Positions 1 to 9,280 of a stretch of 64,000 bases of DNA are shown here, piece after piece. The notes below the pieces were generated by a model, which saw nothing but the letters and a program-made list of their open reading frames with translations, did not search any database and was not told the origin of the DNA. Source of the DNA: Sphingobium sp. BYY-5 (lineage in GTDB: Bacteria > Pseudomonadota > Alphaproteobacteria > Sphingomonadales > Sphingomonadaceae); the NCBI RefSeq assembly GCF_022758885.1, contig NZ_JALEBH010000001.1, positions 1,302,001 to 1,366,000 on the forward strand, given 5' to 3'. The position numbers were made by a program, and so were the translations under genes. The number at the start of each line of letters is the position of its first letter. Position 1 is the first letter of the stretch.

Positions 1-441
<441 letters not shown>

Positions 442-565
442 TTACCTCTTCTGAGAAATTGCAAAATTTGCGAAGTTCACACCGTTACAGGGTGCTAATT
501 TCCGCCGAAAATCCAAAGATCAGCCAGGTTCGCAGCTTAGCTGACGGCAACCCGGCCCGTCGGCG

Positions 566-853
566 TCAGCCAACGATACCAAGGATGTCCGATTCCTTCA
601 TGATGAGCAGGTCTTCACCGTCGACCTTGACCTCGGTGCCCGACCATTTGCCGAACAGGACGCGATCGCCAGCCTTGACGTCGAGCGGCGTCACCTTGCC
701 GTCTTCGGCCTTGCTGCCGGTGCCGACGGAGACGATTTCGCCTTCCTGCGGCTTTTCCTTGGCGGTGTCGGGGATGATGATGCCACCGGCGGTCTTCTCT
801 TCCGCTTCCACGCGGCGGACGAGAACACGGTCGTGCAACGGACGAAATGCCAT
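566..853 (-). CDS. groS: Co-chaperonin GroES
   Basis: GroES caps the GroEL ring. The 95-residue product starts [14 protein letters not shown] and has the mobile-loop region [11 protein letters not shown] and the C-terminal ILGIVG typical of the family. The open frame extends 21 codons further upstream, but that extension is unlike GroES, so the start at 853 is chosen. It is the first gene of the groES-groEL operon, and a CIRCE inverted repeat lies about 105 bp before its start. Confidence 0.97.
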   Translation of the reverse strand: MAFRPLHDRVLVRRVEAEEKTAGGIIIPDTAKEKPQEGEIVSVGTGSKAEDGKVTPLDVKAGDRVLFGKWSGTEVKVDGEDLLIMKESDILGIVG

Positions 854-958
854 GTTGATTGCCTTTCCCTTCGATGTGGGAGGGGTAGCGCACGGAGCCG
901 GGGCGACGCCCCGCAATACCCTGTCCGCCTGTCCTTCTCCCGATGAACCTTTTGGTTG

Positions 959-985
959 TTAGCACTCCCTGATCGAGAGTGCTAG
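959..985 (-). promoter_or_regulatory. CIRCE operator (HrcA binding site) of groES-groEL
   Basis: TTAGCACTC is separated by exactly nine bases from GAGTGCTAG. This matches the CIRCE consensus TTAGCACTC-N9-GAGTGCTAA with one mismatch at the last base. The site lies in the leader of groES, just downstream of a plausible promoter, where HrcA binding would block initiation. HrcA is not in this window. Confidence 0.95.
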
Positions 986-992
986 CGGCATG

Positions 993-1020
993 AATATGGA
1001 AAAGTCGTTTCGCTGGTCAA
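993..1020 (-). promoter_or_regulatory. Probable groES-groEL promoter
   Basis: Read on the minus strand, TTGACC (plus 1015-1020) and CATATT (plus 993-998) are separated by 16 bases. Transcription would start a few bases before the CIRCE repeat, which is the usual position of CIRCE. A heat-shock sigma-32 reading (CTTG at -35) is also possible. The remaining bases up to the stress-protein gene at 1260 show nothing else I recognise. Confidence 0.55.
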
Positions 1021-1259
1021 GGGCGGGAAGGCAGAAAATTTCCGCCTGCCCCGAACAATGATCCCCAACAGGACTCGCAAGGCGCTGTCACCGATACGCC
1101 CCGCCTGCCCGACCGTCATCCCGACCGCGACGGATTGCGCGGATATTGCGATCATTCCTCTTACATGTCGCTTCGGGAATCTTTGATGACAGCGGCATCC
1201 CGCAGCATCGCCTGCGCCACCCGCGCGTTGATCCGGCATAACAGGAAAAGGACCAGAGG

Positions 1260-1694
1260 ATGCCCTATGCAACGATCATCGCCGCCGTCGATGTCAACGA
1301 TCCCGACCTGGCCCGCGCCGCCATCGCCGGGGCGGCGGAGGTCGCCGGCAAGCAGGGGATCGTCCACATCCTCTATGTCCGCTACCATCTGCCCACCCGC
1401 TATTCGGAATTGCTGGCCAGCGATTTCGACGAGCGGGAGGAAGCGGAAGCGCTGGCCGACATGCAGACATGGGCGGCGGAAGCGGGGCTGGACACGGCCC
1501 GCACCCAGTTCTTCACCCGGCGCGGCCGCGTACGGGACGAGGTGATGATCGAGGCCGATCGCCGCAAGGCCGACCTGATCGTGCTGGGATCGCACCAGCC
1601 TTCCCTCACGTCCCGGCTGCTGGGGTCCAATGCGTCGGCCATCGTCCACCAGTCGCCGGTCAGCGTGCTGGTGGTGCGGACGAATGCGAAATAA
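1260..1694 (+). CDS. Universal stress protein family (UspA domain)
   Basis: A 144-residue single-domain Usp fold with beta strand TIIAAVDV at the N-terminus, the central ADLIVLGSH strand-turn and the C-terminal SPVSVLVV strand. The usual ATP-loop pattern G-x2-G-x9-G-S is imperfect: the second glycine is Gln and the spacing is one short. Tight ATP binding is therefore doubtful. Start at 1260 follows a purine-rich CAGAGG sequence. It stands alone between groES and a glutathione transferase gene. The substrate or partner cannot be told from sequence. Confidence 0.85.
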   Translation: MPYATIIAAVDVNDPDLARAAIAGAAEVAGKQGIVHILYVRYHLPTRYSELLASDFDEREEAEALADMQTWAAEAGLDTARTQFFTRRGRVRDEVMIEADRRKADLIVLGSHQPSLTSRLLGSNASAIVHQSPVSVLVVRTNAK

Positions 1695-1782
1695 TCATCG
1701 ATAGTTGAGAGGCGCTCGGTTGCGGGCGGCAGTGGCGCTTCCTACCTGCGGGCAAGATTTCGCAACATCGGAGCCAGCCCGC

Positions 1783-2652
1783 ATGACCGACAGCTACACC
1801 CCGCCCAAAGTCTGGACCTGGAACAAGGATGATGGCGGCCCCTTCGCCTCCATCAACCGGCCGATCGCCGGACCGACCCATGACAAGATACTGCCCGTCG
1901 GCAAGCATCCGCTCCAGCTCTATTCGCTTGCCACGCCCAATGGACAGAAGGTGACTATCCTGCTGGAGGAGTTGCTGGAGGCCGGGGTCAAGGCGGCGGA
2001 ATATGACGCCTGGCTCATCAAGATCGGCGATGGCGACCAGTTTTCCAGCGGCTTCGTCGACGTGAACCCCAACAGCAAGATCCCCGCGCTGATGGACCAT
2101 AGCGTGTCGCCGCCGCAGCGCGTGTTCGAATCGGGCGCAATCCTGCTCTATCTGGCGGAGAAATTCGGCAAGTTCCTGCCGACCGATCCGGCCAAGCGCG
2201 CCGCGACGCTGAGCTGGCTGTTCTGGCAGATGGGCAGCGCGCCGATACTGGGCGGGGGCTTCGGCCATTTCTTCGCCTATGCGCCGGAGAAGTTCGAATA
2301 TCCGATCAACCGCTACACGATGGAGGCGAAGCGCCAGCTCGACGTGCTGGATCGGCATCTGGCGGAGAATGAATATATCGCGGGCGATGAATATGGCATC
2401 GCCGACATCGCCATCTGGCCCTGGTATGGCGGCGTAGCGCTGGACCGGGCCTATGGCGCGGCGGAGTTTCTGGACGCGCAGAGCTACAAGCATCTGCTGC
2501 GCTGGGCCAACCAGATCGACGCGCGCCCGGCGGCAAAGCGCGGACGCATCGTCAACCGGACCAGCGGGCCGCTGGAAGAACAATTGCACGAGCGCCACGA
2601 CGCCGGCGACTTCGAGACGAAGACGCAGGATAAGTTGGAGGGGGTCGCCTGA
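1783..2652 (+). CDS. yghU: Glutathione S-transferase, YghU-type (Nu class) disulfide-bond oxidoreductase
   Basis: A 289-residue thioredoxin-fold plus alpha-helical GST. The N-terminal YTPPKVWTWNK and INRPIAGPTHDK segments, followed by LATPNGQKVTILLEE and VNPNSKIPAL, are the signature of YghU/YfcG-type Nu-class enzymes. These bind two glutathiones and reduce disulfides or organic peroxides in the cytosol. The open frame runs 26 codons further upstream, but homologues start at MTDSYTP, so 1783 is preferred. It is followed by a 430-bp repeat-rich gap. Confidence 0.88.
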   Translation: MTDSYTPPKVWTWNKDDGGPFASINRPIAGPTHDKILPVGKHPLQLYSLATPNGQKVTILLEELLEAGVKAAEYDAWLIKIGDGDQFSSGFVDVNPNSKIPALMDHSVSPPQRVFESGAILLYLAEKFGKFLPTDPAKRAATLSWLFWQMGSAPILGGGFGHFFAYAPEKFEYPINRYTMEAKRQLDVLDRHLAENEYIAGDEYGIADIAIWPWYGGVALDRAYGAAEFLDAQSYKHLLRWANQIDARPAAKRGRIVNRTSGPLEEQLHERHDAGDFETKTQDKLEGVA

Positions 2653-2714
2653 TAGGGCCAGTCCTAACCTTTCTTCGAGCACCGCCTGAAGACGACCATA
2701 GAGTGGATATCAAT

Positions 2715-2830
2715 ATCCTCCCCTGTAAGGGGAGGGGGACCACGAAGTGGTAGAGGGGTGTCCCGCTATCGTGAGGGTGACACCCCTCCGTCACGCGCTT
2801 CGCGCGCGCCACCTCCCCTTACAGCGGAGG
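2715..2830. repeat. Intergenic palindromic repeat, family R, copy 1
   Basis: About 115 bp starting CCTCCCCTGTAAGGGGAGG and containing a central hairpin with arms related to GGGGTGTC/GACACCCC. The same unit occurs at 7560-7671 in the opposite orientation, down to the CCACGAAGTGG motif. Units of this kind are scattered widely in sphingomonad chromosomes between genes. The copy follows the glutathione transferase gene and may form a terminator-like hairpin in its transcript. Confidence 0.8.
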
Positions 2831-2913
2831 GTGCACTACCGTAACCCACATCCGCCACAGTGCCGCGCCCGTCTATCCTTGTTCCAAAAGTGCCAAACGG
2901 GCGCGCCCCTCTT

Positions 2914-3089
2914 TAGGCCAGATCGACATTTACGGTTTTAGAGGTTTCCTACGCCGTCATGCCGGACTGGGTCCGGCATCCAGGGCCACAACGGGCGGCA
3001 CCTGCGACTCTGGATGCCGGGTCAGGCCCGGCATGACGTTGAAAATGAGGCCAAGGCTTCTGCTTTAACCTGAATGTCGATCCGCCCTA
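2914..3089. repeat. TIR-bounded ~175-bp element, copy A
   Basis: The right end reads inward as TAGGGCGGATCGACATTCAG. The left end, TAGGCCAGATCGACATTTAC, is a diverged inverted copy. The interior has two hairpins of the ATGCCGGA/TCCGGCAT type in inverted orientation, so the whole unit is a large imperfect palindrome. Related copies lie at 34651, 47056 and 51346. The outermost TAG of the right end (minus strand) is the stop codon of the NAD(P)-binding protein gene at 3087. Confidence 0.85.
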
Positions 3090-3698
3090 ATAGCCCACAG
3101 TGAACCGCGCGCGGCTGTGCTGCGGCTTTTCGATCTCGTCCGCCAGCGCGATGGCGTAATCGGCGTAGGAGATGCTGCTATTCCCCTCGGCGTCGACCAG
3201 CAGCGCGTCCTTGCCCAGGCGGAAGCTGCCCTTGCGGTCGCCCACGAAGAACAGGGCGGAGGGGGAGAGGAAGGTCCAGTCGATATCATCGACGCCGCGC
3301 AGGTAATCGAGGAAGTCCGCGCCCCGGCCGGCTTCGGCCTTATAGGCTTCGGGAAATTCGGGGGTGGTGATGAGCGGCACGCCGGGCGCAACCTCCAGGC
3401 TGCCGGCGCCGCCGACCACCAGATAGCGCGGCACGCCGGACGCCCGCACCACGCCGACCAGCGAAGCGGGATCGGTGTCGGAGAACATGACCGCGCTCAC
3501 CACCGCGTCATGGCCGCGGATCGCCTCGGTCAACGCGGCGGGTTGCTGGACATCGCCCGCGACCGCAGTGACGCCTTCGACCTCCACCGCATTCTCGGGA
3601 TGGCGCGAAATGGCCGTCACCTGATGCCCGCGCCGCGCCAGTTCCGCGCTGATTTCCTTACCCGCCCGCCCGCTGCCGCCGATGATCGCTATCTTCAT
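3087..3698 (-). CDS. NAD(P)-binding Rossmann-fold protein (atypical SDR, NAD(P)H-binding family)
   Basis: 203 residues starting MKIAIIGGSGRAG, a textbook dinucleotide-binding glycine loop, followed by GHQVTAISR and VAGDVQQPAAL. This is the layout of small SDR-like NAD(P)H-binding proteins of the YwnB/YesF type. The substrate is unknown. It is divergent from an HxlR regulator, a common pairing for redox- or electrophile-responsive oxidoreductases. The start at 3698 is chosen because the glycine loop begins there. Its stop codon lies within the end of repeat copy A. Confidence 0.82.
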   Translation of the reverse strand: MKIAIIGGSGRAGKEISAELARRGHQVTAISRHPENAVEVEGVTAVAGDVQQPAALTEAIRGHDAVVSAVMFSDTDPASLVGVVRASGVPRYLVVGGAGSLEVAPGVPLITTPEFPEAYKAEAGRGADFLDYLRGVDDIDWTFLSPSALFFVGDRKGSFRLGKDALLVDAEGNSSISYADYAIALADEIEKPQHSRARFTVGY

Positions 3699-3802
3699 GC
3701 CGTGTCTCCTTGTGGTTACTGATGGAAACCAGATAGCGATTGGGATATCATGATCGCAAGAAGGCACTTTGCCTTCACCTGGTTACGCCGAGGATACCGC
3801 TT

Positions 3803-4198
3803 GTGAACGCTCCATCTCCCCAACCGCTCCGCATGGGCGATGCTTATAATCCCGACTGTCCGACCCGTCATGTGCTGGACCGGATCGGCGACAAATGGGC
3901 GGTGTTGGTGCTGCTGACGCTGAAGGACGGGCCGGTGCGGTTCAACGACCTGCGGCGGCGGATCGGCGCCATATCGCAGAAGATGCTGTCCCAGACGTTG
4001 AAGAGCCTGGAGCGCGACGGGCTGGTAAGCCGCGCCGCCTTCCCCACCGTGCCGGTGACGGTCGAATATAGGCTGACCCCGCTGGCCGGCGGGCTGATCG
4101 GCATATTGGACCAGATCACCCGCTGGGCCGAAGCCCATGTCGGCGTCATCATGGCGTCGCGACGGGCGCATGATGGGGATACCGCCCTCGCCGCCTGA
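3803..4198 (+). CDS. HxlR-type transcriptional regulator
   Basis: About 131 residues with the HxlR winged helix: a Cys near the N-terminus (NPDCPTRHVL), DRIGDKWAVLVLLTL, RFNDLRRRIGAISQKMLSQTL as the recognition region, and VEYRLTPLA as the wing. The conserved Cys is the redox or electrophile sensor in characterised family members. The GTG start at 3803 is preferred because GAGG precedes it by nine bases; ATG at 3833 is the alternative. The shared region with the divergent oxidoreductase contains TGGTT-N9-AACCA (3713-3731), a candidate operator. Confidence 0.85.
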   Translation: MNAPSPQPLRMGDAYNPDCPTRHVLDRIGDKWAVLVLLTLKDGPVRFNDLRRRIGAISQKMLSQTLKSLERDGLVSRAAFPTVPVTVEYRLTPLAGGLIGILDQITRWAEAHVGVIMASRRAHDGDTALAA

Positions 4199-4335
4199 TC
4201 CGGCTTGCCGAAATCGCTTGATCCCGTGATGACGCCATCGCATGATATGTCCACGGGGCAAGGCAATCCCCCGTTCAGGCGTTCCCCGCCCAAGCATTGC
4301 GGTTTAATCGGGCTTCATCGCCCAGGGGAACGTGC

Positions 4336-5643
4336 ATGTCGCATACAGGTTTTTCGGAATTGGTCCGCCTTTTCGGCAAGATCGGCTTGTTGAGCTTCGG
4401 CGGGCCGGCCGGGCAGATCGCGCTGATGCATCGCGAACTGGTGGAGGAACGGCGCTGGGTCGAGGAAGGGCCGTTCCTGCGCGCGCTCAATGTCTGCCAC
4501 TTGCTGCCGGGGCCGGAGGCGCAGCAGCTTGCGACCTGGATCGGATGGCGGTTGCACGGCACGAAAGGCGGACTGGCGGCGGGACTGTTGTTCGTGCTGC
4601 CGGGCGCGGCTGTGATGCTGGGGCTGTCGATTCTCTACGCCTATGCCGCCGATCTGAAGCCTGTCGCCGCGCTGTTCCTGGGGATCAAGGCTGCGGTGCT
4701 GGCGATCGTCACGCAGGCGCTGATCCGCATCGGCAGGCGCGCGCTCGATACCGGATTCAAGCGGGCGCTGGCGCTCACCGCCTTCCTTGCTCTCTTCCTG
4801 TTCGCCCTGCCCTTTCCGATCGTCGTGCTGGGCGCGGCGGCGCTGGGATTTCTGCTGGCGCGGTTCAAGCCCACATGGCTGAAGGCGCATGGCGTGGCGG
4901 CGGGGAGCGCGTCGTCCGGCCCGCTGCCCTGGGGGCAGACCGTGCGGACGATCCTGCTGTGGCTGCTGATCTGGGCCGCGCCCATGGCCGCGATCCTGCT
5001 GCTGCTCGGCCCGGACCATGTCCTCTGGAAGATCGGCGCTTTCTTCTCCCAACTGGCGATCGTCACCTTTGGCGGCGCCTATGCGGTGCTGGCCTATATG
5101 GCACAGGAGGCGGTGCAGTCGATGCACTGGCTGTCGGCGGGCGAGATGACCGATGGCCTGGGGCTGGCCGAAACCACGCCGGGGCCGCTGATCCTGGTGA
5201 CGCAGTTCGTCGGTTTCCTGGGCGCCTTCCGCGCACCGGCGCCTTTCCCGCCGCTGGTGGCCGGGATGCTGGGGGCGATTGTCACCTTGTGGGTTACGTT
5301 CTCGCCCTGCTTCCTCTGGATATTCGCCATGGCGCCCTGGATGGAGCGGCTGGAACATGCGCCGCGCCTGCAGGGCGCGCTCGCCGCCCTGACCGCCGCG
5401 ATCGTCGGCGTGATCGCCAACCTGACGCTCTGGTTCGCGCTGCATGTACTCTTCACCCGGCAGCAGCAGGTGGAGGCCGGGGGCCTGCACCTGCTGCTGC
5501 CCGATCCGGCAAGCCTGGACTGGCGGATCGCGCTGATCGCGATCGGCGCGGGCGTGATGATCTTCCGGCTGAAACAGGGCGTCATGACGACGCTGGCCGT
5601 GGCGGCGCTGGCCGGGCTGGCGCTCACCTATCTCGGCGGTTAG
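4336..5643 (+). CDS. chrA: Chromate transporter ChrA (two-domain CHR family)
   Basis: A 435-residue inner-membrane protein with two homologous CHR halves. The first has KIGLLSFGGPAGQIALMHRE and the LLPGPEAQQLATWIG loop near residues 15-75. The second has VTFGGAYAVLAYM and ETTPGPLILVTQFVGF near residues 240-300. Multiple hydrophobic helices fill the rest. ChrA homologues export chromate, and possibly sulfate-like anions, by proton symport or antiport. ATG at 4336 has AGGGGAA seven bases before it. It stands alone, without chrB. Confidence 0.9.
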   Translation: MSHTGFSELVRLFGKIGLLSFGGPAGQIALMHRELVEERRWVEEGPFLRALNVCHLLPGPEAQQLATWIGWRLHGTKGGLAAGLLFVLPGAAVMLGLSILYAYAADLKPVAALFLGIKAAVLAIVTQALIRIGRRALDTGFKRALALTAFLALFLFALPFPIVVLGAAALGFLLARFKPTWLKAHGVAAGSASSGPLPWGQTVRTILLWLLIWAAPMAAILLLLGPDHVLWKIGAFFSQLAIVTFGGAYAVLAYMAQEAVQSMHWLSAGEMTDGLGLAETTPGPLILVTQFVGFLGAFRAPAPFPPLVAGMLGAIVTLWVTFSPCFLWIFAMAPWMERLEHAPRLQGALAALTAAIVGVIANLTLWFALHVLFTRQQQVEAGGLHLLLPDPASLDWRIALIAIGAGVMIFRLKQGVMTTLAVAALAGLALTYLGG

Positions 5644-5743
5644 GCGACGGCGTAATTTTATTACAAGGAACGGGATGGGGGACTGGACGAGCGGCGGTGG
5701 CGGATTAAGACAAGAGCCTGAAAAACATCAGGGAGTCGCCACC

Positions 5744-7555
5744 ATGGACCGCCGCCAGTTTCTTTCCACCGCAGGGGCCGCCGCGCTCGCCACTGCTGCT
5801 CCGCGCGCGCTGGCGCAGGGTGCGGGCAATGACGATGCGCGCCTGTCGGCCGCCTTTGCCGCGATCTTCGAGCGCACGCTCGACCTGTCGCCCAGCTTCG
5901 TCACCAGCCTGGGGCTGGACAAGGGCGCGCGCGCAGGGGCGAAGAGCCAGCTCGACGACAACAGCAAGTCGGGCATGATGAAGAAGCTGGCCGCGACCCA
6001 GGCGGCGATCAAGGAACTGGACGGCTATAAGAGCGCCAGCCTGTCCGACGCGCAGCGGCTGAACCTGGAGGTGGTGCTCTATGCGCTCGACCAGCAGACG
6101 GTGGCTCCGGCGAAATTCGGCCTCAACAGCGTGCAGCGGCCCTATCGCATCTTCCAGCAGGGCGGCAGCTATTTCCAGACGCCCGATTTCCTCAATTCAA
6201 ACCACACCATCAATGTGGCAGCGGATTGCGACGCCTATGTCGCCCGCCTCGACGATTTTGCCCGCAACTTGCGGACGGACACAGCGCTCCAGCGGGACGA
6301 GGCGGCGCGCGGCTATCTGGCGCCGGGCTGGTCGCTGGACCTGACGCTGGGCCAGTTGAAGAAGCTGCGCGGCCAGCCGGCGGCGGACAGCTCCATCGTC
6401 CAGTCGCTGGTCAAGCGCGCCGCCGCCAAGAGCATCGCCGGGGACTGGCAGGGTCAGGCGACCGCGATCGTGGAGAAGGCCATCTATCCCGCGCTGGACG
6501 AGCAGATTGCGGCGATCGAGGCGCTGAAGGGCAAGACGGCGGCGGGCGACGGCGTGTGGCGCACCCCGCGCGGCGACGAAATCTACGCCGCCGCGCTCAG
6601 CCAGGCGACCACCACCGACCTGAGCGCCGACCAGATCCACGCCATGGGCCTGGAGCAGGTCGCCGACCTGAGCGCGCAGCTCGACGTGATCCTGAAGGGC
6701 GCGGGCCGCGCCAACGGAACGATCGGCGAGCGGCTGGCGGCGCTCAATGTCGATCCCTCGCAACTTTATGCTGACAGCGCGGAGGGTCGCACCGCCCTTA
6801 TCGCGCAATTGAATCGCGATCTCGACGCGATGAAGGCGAAACTTCCCAATGCCTTTCAAACCATTCCTGACACCCCGCTGGAAATCCGCGCGGTGCCGGT
6901 GGAGATTCAGGACGGCGCGTCGAACGGCTATTATAACCGCGCGGCGCTCGACGGGTCGCGCCCGGCCATCTACTTCATCAATCTGAAGGATGTCGGCGAC
7001 TGGCCGAAATATGGCCTGCCGTCGCTGACCTATCATGAAGGCGTGCCGGGCCATCACCTCCAGATTTCTACCGCGCAAAATGCGGGCGACGTGCCGATGC
7101 TGCGCAAGACCGCCTTCATGAGCGCCTATACCGAAGGCTGGGCGCTCTATGCCGAGCAACTGGCGGACGAACTGGGCGGCTATGCGACGCCGATCGACCG
7201 GGCGGGCTATCTCCAGTCCTTCCTGTTCCGCGCGGCGCGGCTGGTGGTCGATACCGGCATCCATGCGAAGAAATGGAGCCGCGAGCAGGCGACCGACTAT
7301 ATGATCGAGAAGACCGGCTTCGCCCGTCCCCGCTGCCAGCGCGAGGTCGAGCGTTACTGCACCCAGCCGGGTCAGGCGACCAGCTACAAGGTCGGCCATG
7401 GCGTCTGGAGCAAGGCCCGCGCAGCGGCACAGGCGGAATTGAGGAACAGCTTCGATATCAAGCAGTTCCACGCCATTCTTGAGGAAGGCGCGATGCCGCT
7501 GTCGATGCTGGAGAAGCGCGTGGCGGCGCGGGCGAAGGCGGTGAAGGGAGCGTAA
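5744..7555 (+). CDS. DUF885 family protein, probable exported metallopeptidase
   Basis: 603 residues. The N-terminus MDRRQFLSTAGAAALATAAP looks like a Tat-type signal (RRQFL) with an AQ cleavage site, so the protein is probably periplasmic. The body carries the DUF885 hallmark YHEGVPGHHLQ near residue 430, with HExxxxH-like metal ligands, and the downstream YTEGWALYAEQ motif that supplies a further Glu. Family members have been described as dipeptidases or carboxypeptidase-like enzymes, but the substrate is not known here. A family R repeat follows the stop directly and may end the transcript. Confidence 0.87.
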   Translation: MDRRQFLSTAGAAALATAAPRALAQGAGNDDARLSAAFAAIFERTLDLSPSFVTSLGLDKGARAGAKSQLDDNSKSGMMKKLAATQAAIKELDGYKSASLSDAQRLNLEVVLYALDQQTVAPAKFGLNSVQRPYRIFQQGGSYFQTPDFLNSNHTINVAADCDAYVARLDDFARNLRTDTALQRDEAARGYLAPGWSLDLTLGQLKKLRGQPAADSSIVQSLVKRAAAKSIAGDWQGQATAIVEKAIYPALDEQIAAIEALKGKTAAGDGVWRTPRGDEIYAAALSQATTTDLSADQIHAMGLEQVADLSAQLDVILKGAGRANGTIGERLAALNVDPSQLYADSAEGRTALIAQLNRDLDAMKAKLPNAFQTIPDTPLEIRAVPVEIQDGASNGYYNRAALDGSRPAIYFINLKDVGDWPKYGLPSLTYHEGVPGHHLQISTAQNAGDVPMLRKTAFMSAYTEGWALYAEQLADELGGYATPIDRAGYLQSFLFRAARLVVDTGIHAKKWSREQATDYMIEKTGFARPRCQREVERYCTQPGQATSYKVGHGVWSKARAAAQAELRNSFDIKQFHAILEEGAMPLSMLEKRVAARAKAVKGA

Positions 7556-7559
7556 AAAA

Positions 7560-7671
7560 TCCTCCCCTTGTAGGGGAGGTGGCTGGCCGCAGGTCAGACG
7601 GAGGGGTGTCACCTTATCGATAGGGTGACACCCCTCCACCACTTCGTGGTCCCCCTCCCCTTACAGGGGAC
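7560..7671. repeat. Intergenic palindromic repeat, family R, copy 2
   Basis: Inverted relative to copy 1 at 2715. Its centre is a near-perfect hairpin, GGGGTGTCACC at 7603 pairing with GGGTGACACCCC ending at 7634, around TTATCGATA. The copy lies exactly between the convergent DUF885 and dnaB genes, so it is well placed to act as a bidirectional terminator. Confidence 0.8.
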
Positions 7672-7681
7672 GATGAAGGTG

Positions 7682-9166
7682 TCACTCGTAGCTCAAATCC
7701 TGATAACCATCGTCGGCGATGTCGGAGAAGCGGGTGATCTTGGCGTCGAACTTCATGCGGATGCGGCCGGTGGAACCGTGGCGCTGCTTGGCGATGATGA
7801 CTTCGGCCAGGCCGTAGATGCGCTCCATATTCTCCTTCCACGCGGCATAGGCGGCCTCGTCGTCGGGCTTGGGCTCCCTGGCGGCTTCGTAATAATCCTC
7901 GCGGAACACGAACCAGACCATGTCGGCGTCCTGCTCGATCGAGCCGGATTCGCGCAGGTCGGAAAGCTGGGGACGCTTGTCCTCGCGCTGTTCCACCGCA
8001 CGGCTGAGCTGTGACAGGGCCAAAACCGGAACATGAAGTTCCTTCGCCAAGGTTTTCAAACCACGAGAAATTTCCGAAATTTCGTTGACGCGATTCTCGT
8101 TGCCGCGCCCGGTGCCCTGCAAAAGCTGGAGATAATCGACGACGATGAAGCCGATATCATGTCGCCGCTTCAACCGGCGCGCGCGGGTGCGCAGCGCGGC
8201 GATGGTCAGGCCCGGCGTATCGTCGATGAACAGCGGCAGTTCCTGCAAGTCGCGGGCCGCGCGAGAGAGATTCTGGAAGTCCGCACGGCTGATCTTGCCC
8301 ATGCGCAGCGCTTCACCGCTGATGCCCGACTGTTCGGCCAGGACGCGGGTCGCCAACTGGTCCGCCGACATTTCGAGCGAGAAAAAGGCGGTCTTCGCGC
8401 CCATATTCTTGTCCAGCGGGATGCCGTCGGCATTGTCGCGCAGCCAGCGGGACGCGGCATTATAGGCGATATTGGTCGCCAGCGACGTCTTGCCCATGCC
8501 CGGACGCCCGGCCAGGATCATCAGGTCCGAATTGTGCAGACCACCGATCTTGGCGTTGAGGCTGTTGATGCCGGTGGTGATGCCCGACACATGGCCGCCG
8601 CTGTTGAGCGCGCGTTCGGCCACCTGTACCGCCGCCGTCGACGCCATGAGGAAGCTCTTGACCGAGCCGGTCTCCCCTTCCCCCTCCGACACTTTGTAGA
8701 GCGCGACCTCGGCCGCCTCTATCTGTTCGCGGGGATTGACATCCTCGCTGGTGTCCATTGCATTTTCAACCAGTTCCCGGCCGACAGTGACAAGCTGCCT
8801 GAGCAAGGCAAGGTCGTAAATCTGGGTGGCGAAATCGCGCGCGCCGATCAAGGCCGCGCCATTGCCGGTGAGCTGCGCCAGATAGGCCGCGCCGCCCAGT
8901 TCCTTGAGCGCCGGGTCCTGTTCCAGCATGGGCTTCAGCGTCACCGGATTGGCGACCATGTCCTTGTCCAGCAGCCGCATGATCGCGTCATAGATACGGC
9001 CGTGAAGCGGCTCGAAATAATGTTCGGCCTTCAGCTTCAACTGCACGTCTTCCGCGATGCGGTTGTCGATCATGATCGCGCCCAGAAGCGCGGCTTCGGC
9101 TTCGACATTGCGCGGCAATTCGGTTCCGCCCGTCTCGGCGGCGTTGATTTTCAGCAGTTCGACCAT
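7682..9166 (-). CDS. dnaB: Replicative DNA helicase DnaB
   Basis: 494 residues. The N-terminal domain (RNVEAEAALLGAIM, residues about 18-120) interacts with primase. The C-terminal RecA-like domain shows Walker A AGRPGMGKTS near residue 215, then FSLEMSADQLATR, Walker B FIVVDYLQLL and SQLSRAVEQREDKRPQLSDL. It is the hexameric fork helicase. The frame is open for over 200 codons upstream, but DnaB homology begins just after MVELLKINAAE at 9166. A perfect DnaA box lies 56 bp upstream of this start. Confidence 0.96.
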   Translation of the reverse strand: MVELLKINAAETGGTELPRNVEAEAALLGAIMIDNRIAEDVQLKLKAEHYFEPLHGRIYDAIMRLLDKDMVANPVTLKPMLEQDPALKELGGAAYLAQLTGNGAALIGARDFATQIYDLALLRQLVTVGRELVENAMDTSEDVNPREQIEAAEVALYKVSEGEGETGSVKSFLMASTAAVQVAERALNSGGHVSGITTGINSLNAKIGGLHNSDLMILAGRPGMGKTSLATNIAYNAASRWLRDNADGIPLDKNMGAKTAFFSLEMSADQLATRVLAEQSGISGEALRMGKISRADFQNLSRAARDLQELPLFIDDTPGLTIAALRTRARRLKRRHDIGFIVVDYLQLLQGTGRGNENRVNEISEISRGLKTLAKELHVPVLALSQLSRAVEQREDKRPQLSDLRESGSIEQDADMVWFVFREDYYEAAREPKPDDEAAYAAWKENMERIYGLAEVIIAKQRHGSTGRIRMKFDAKITRFSDIADDGYQDLSYE

Positions 9167-9221
9167 CCACCCTTTTTCCTCTTCCGAAACGATACACGCA
9201 AGGGGTTTGGCGGAACACAAC

Positions 9222-9230
9222 TGTGGATAA
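9222..9230. promoter_or_regulatory. DnaA box between dnaB and the UPF0262 gene
   Basis: TGTGGATAA is the exact complement of the consensus DnaA box TTATCCACA. It lies in the 114-bp divergent promoter region of dnaB and the UPF0262 gene. DnaA acts as a transcription factor at such sites in alphaproteobacteria, so initiator-coupled control of helicase expression is plausible. A single box with no AT-rich stretch does not suggest an origin. Confidence 0.6.
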
Positions 9231-9280
9231 GTCCCGCTTGCTTTTCGGCGCGCACCGCCGCACTGACTGTTCGCTTGCAT

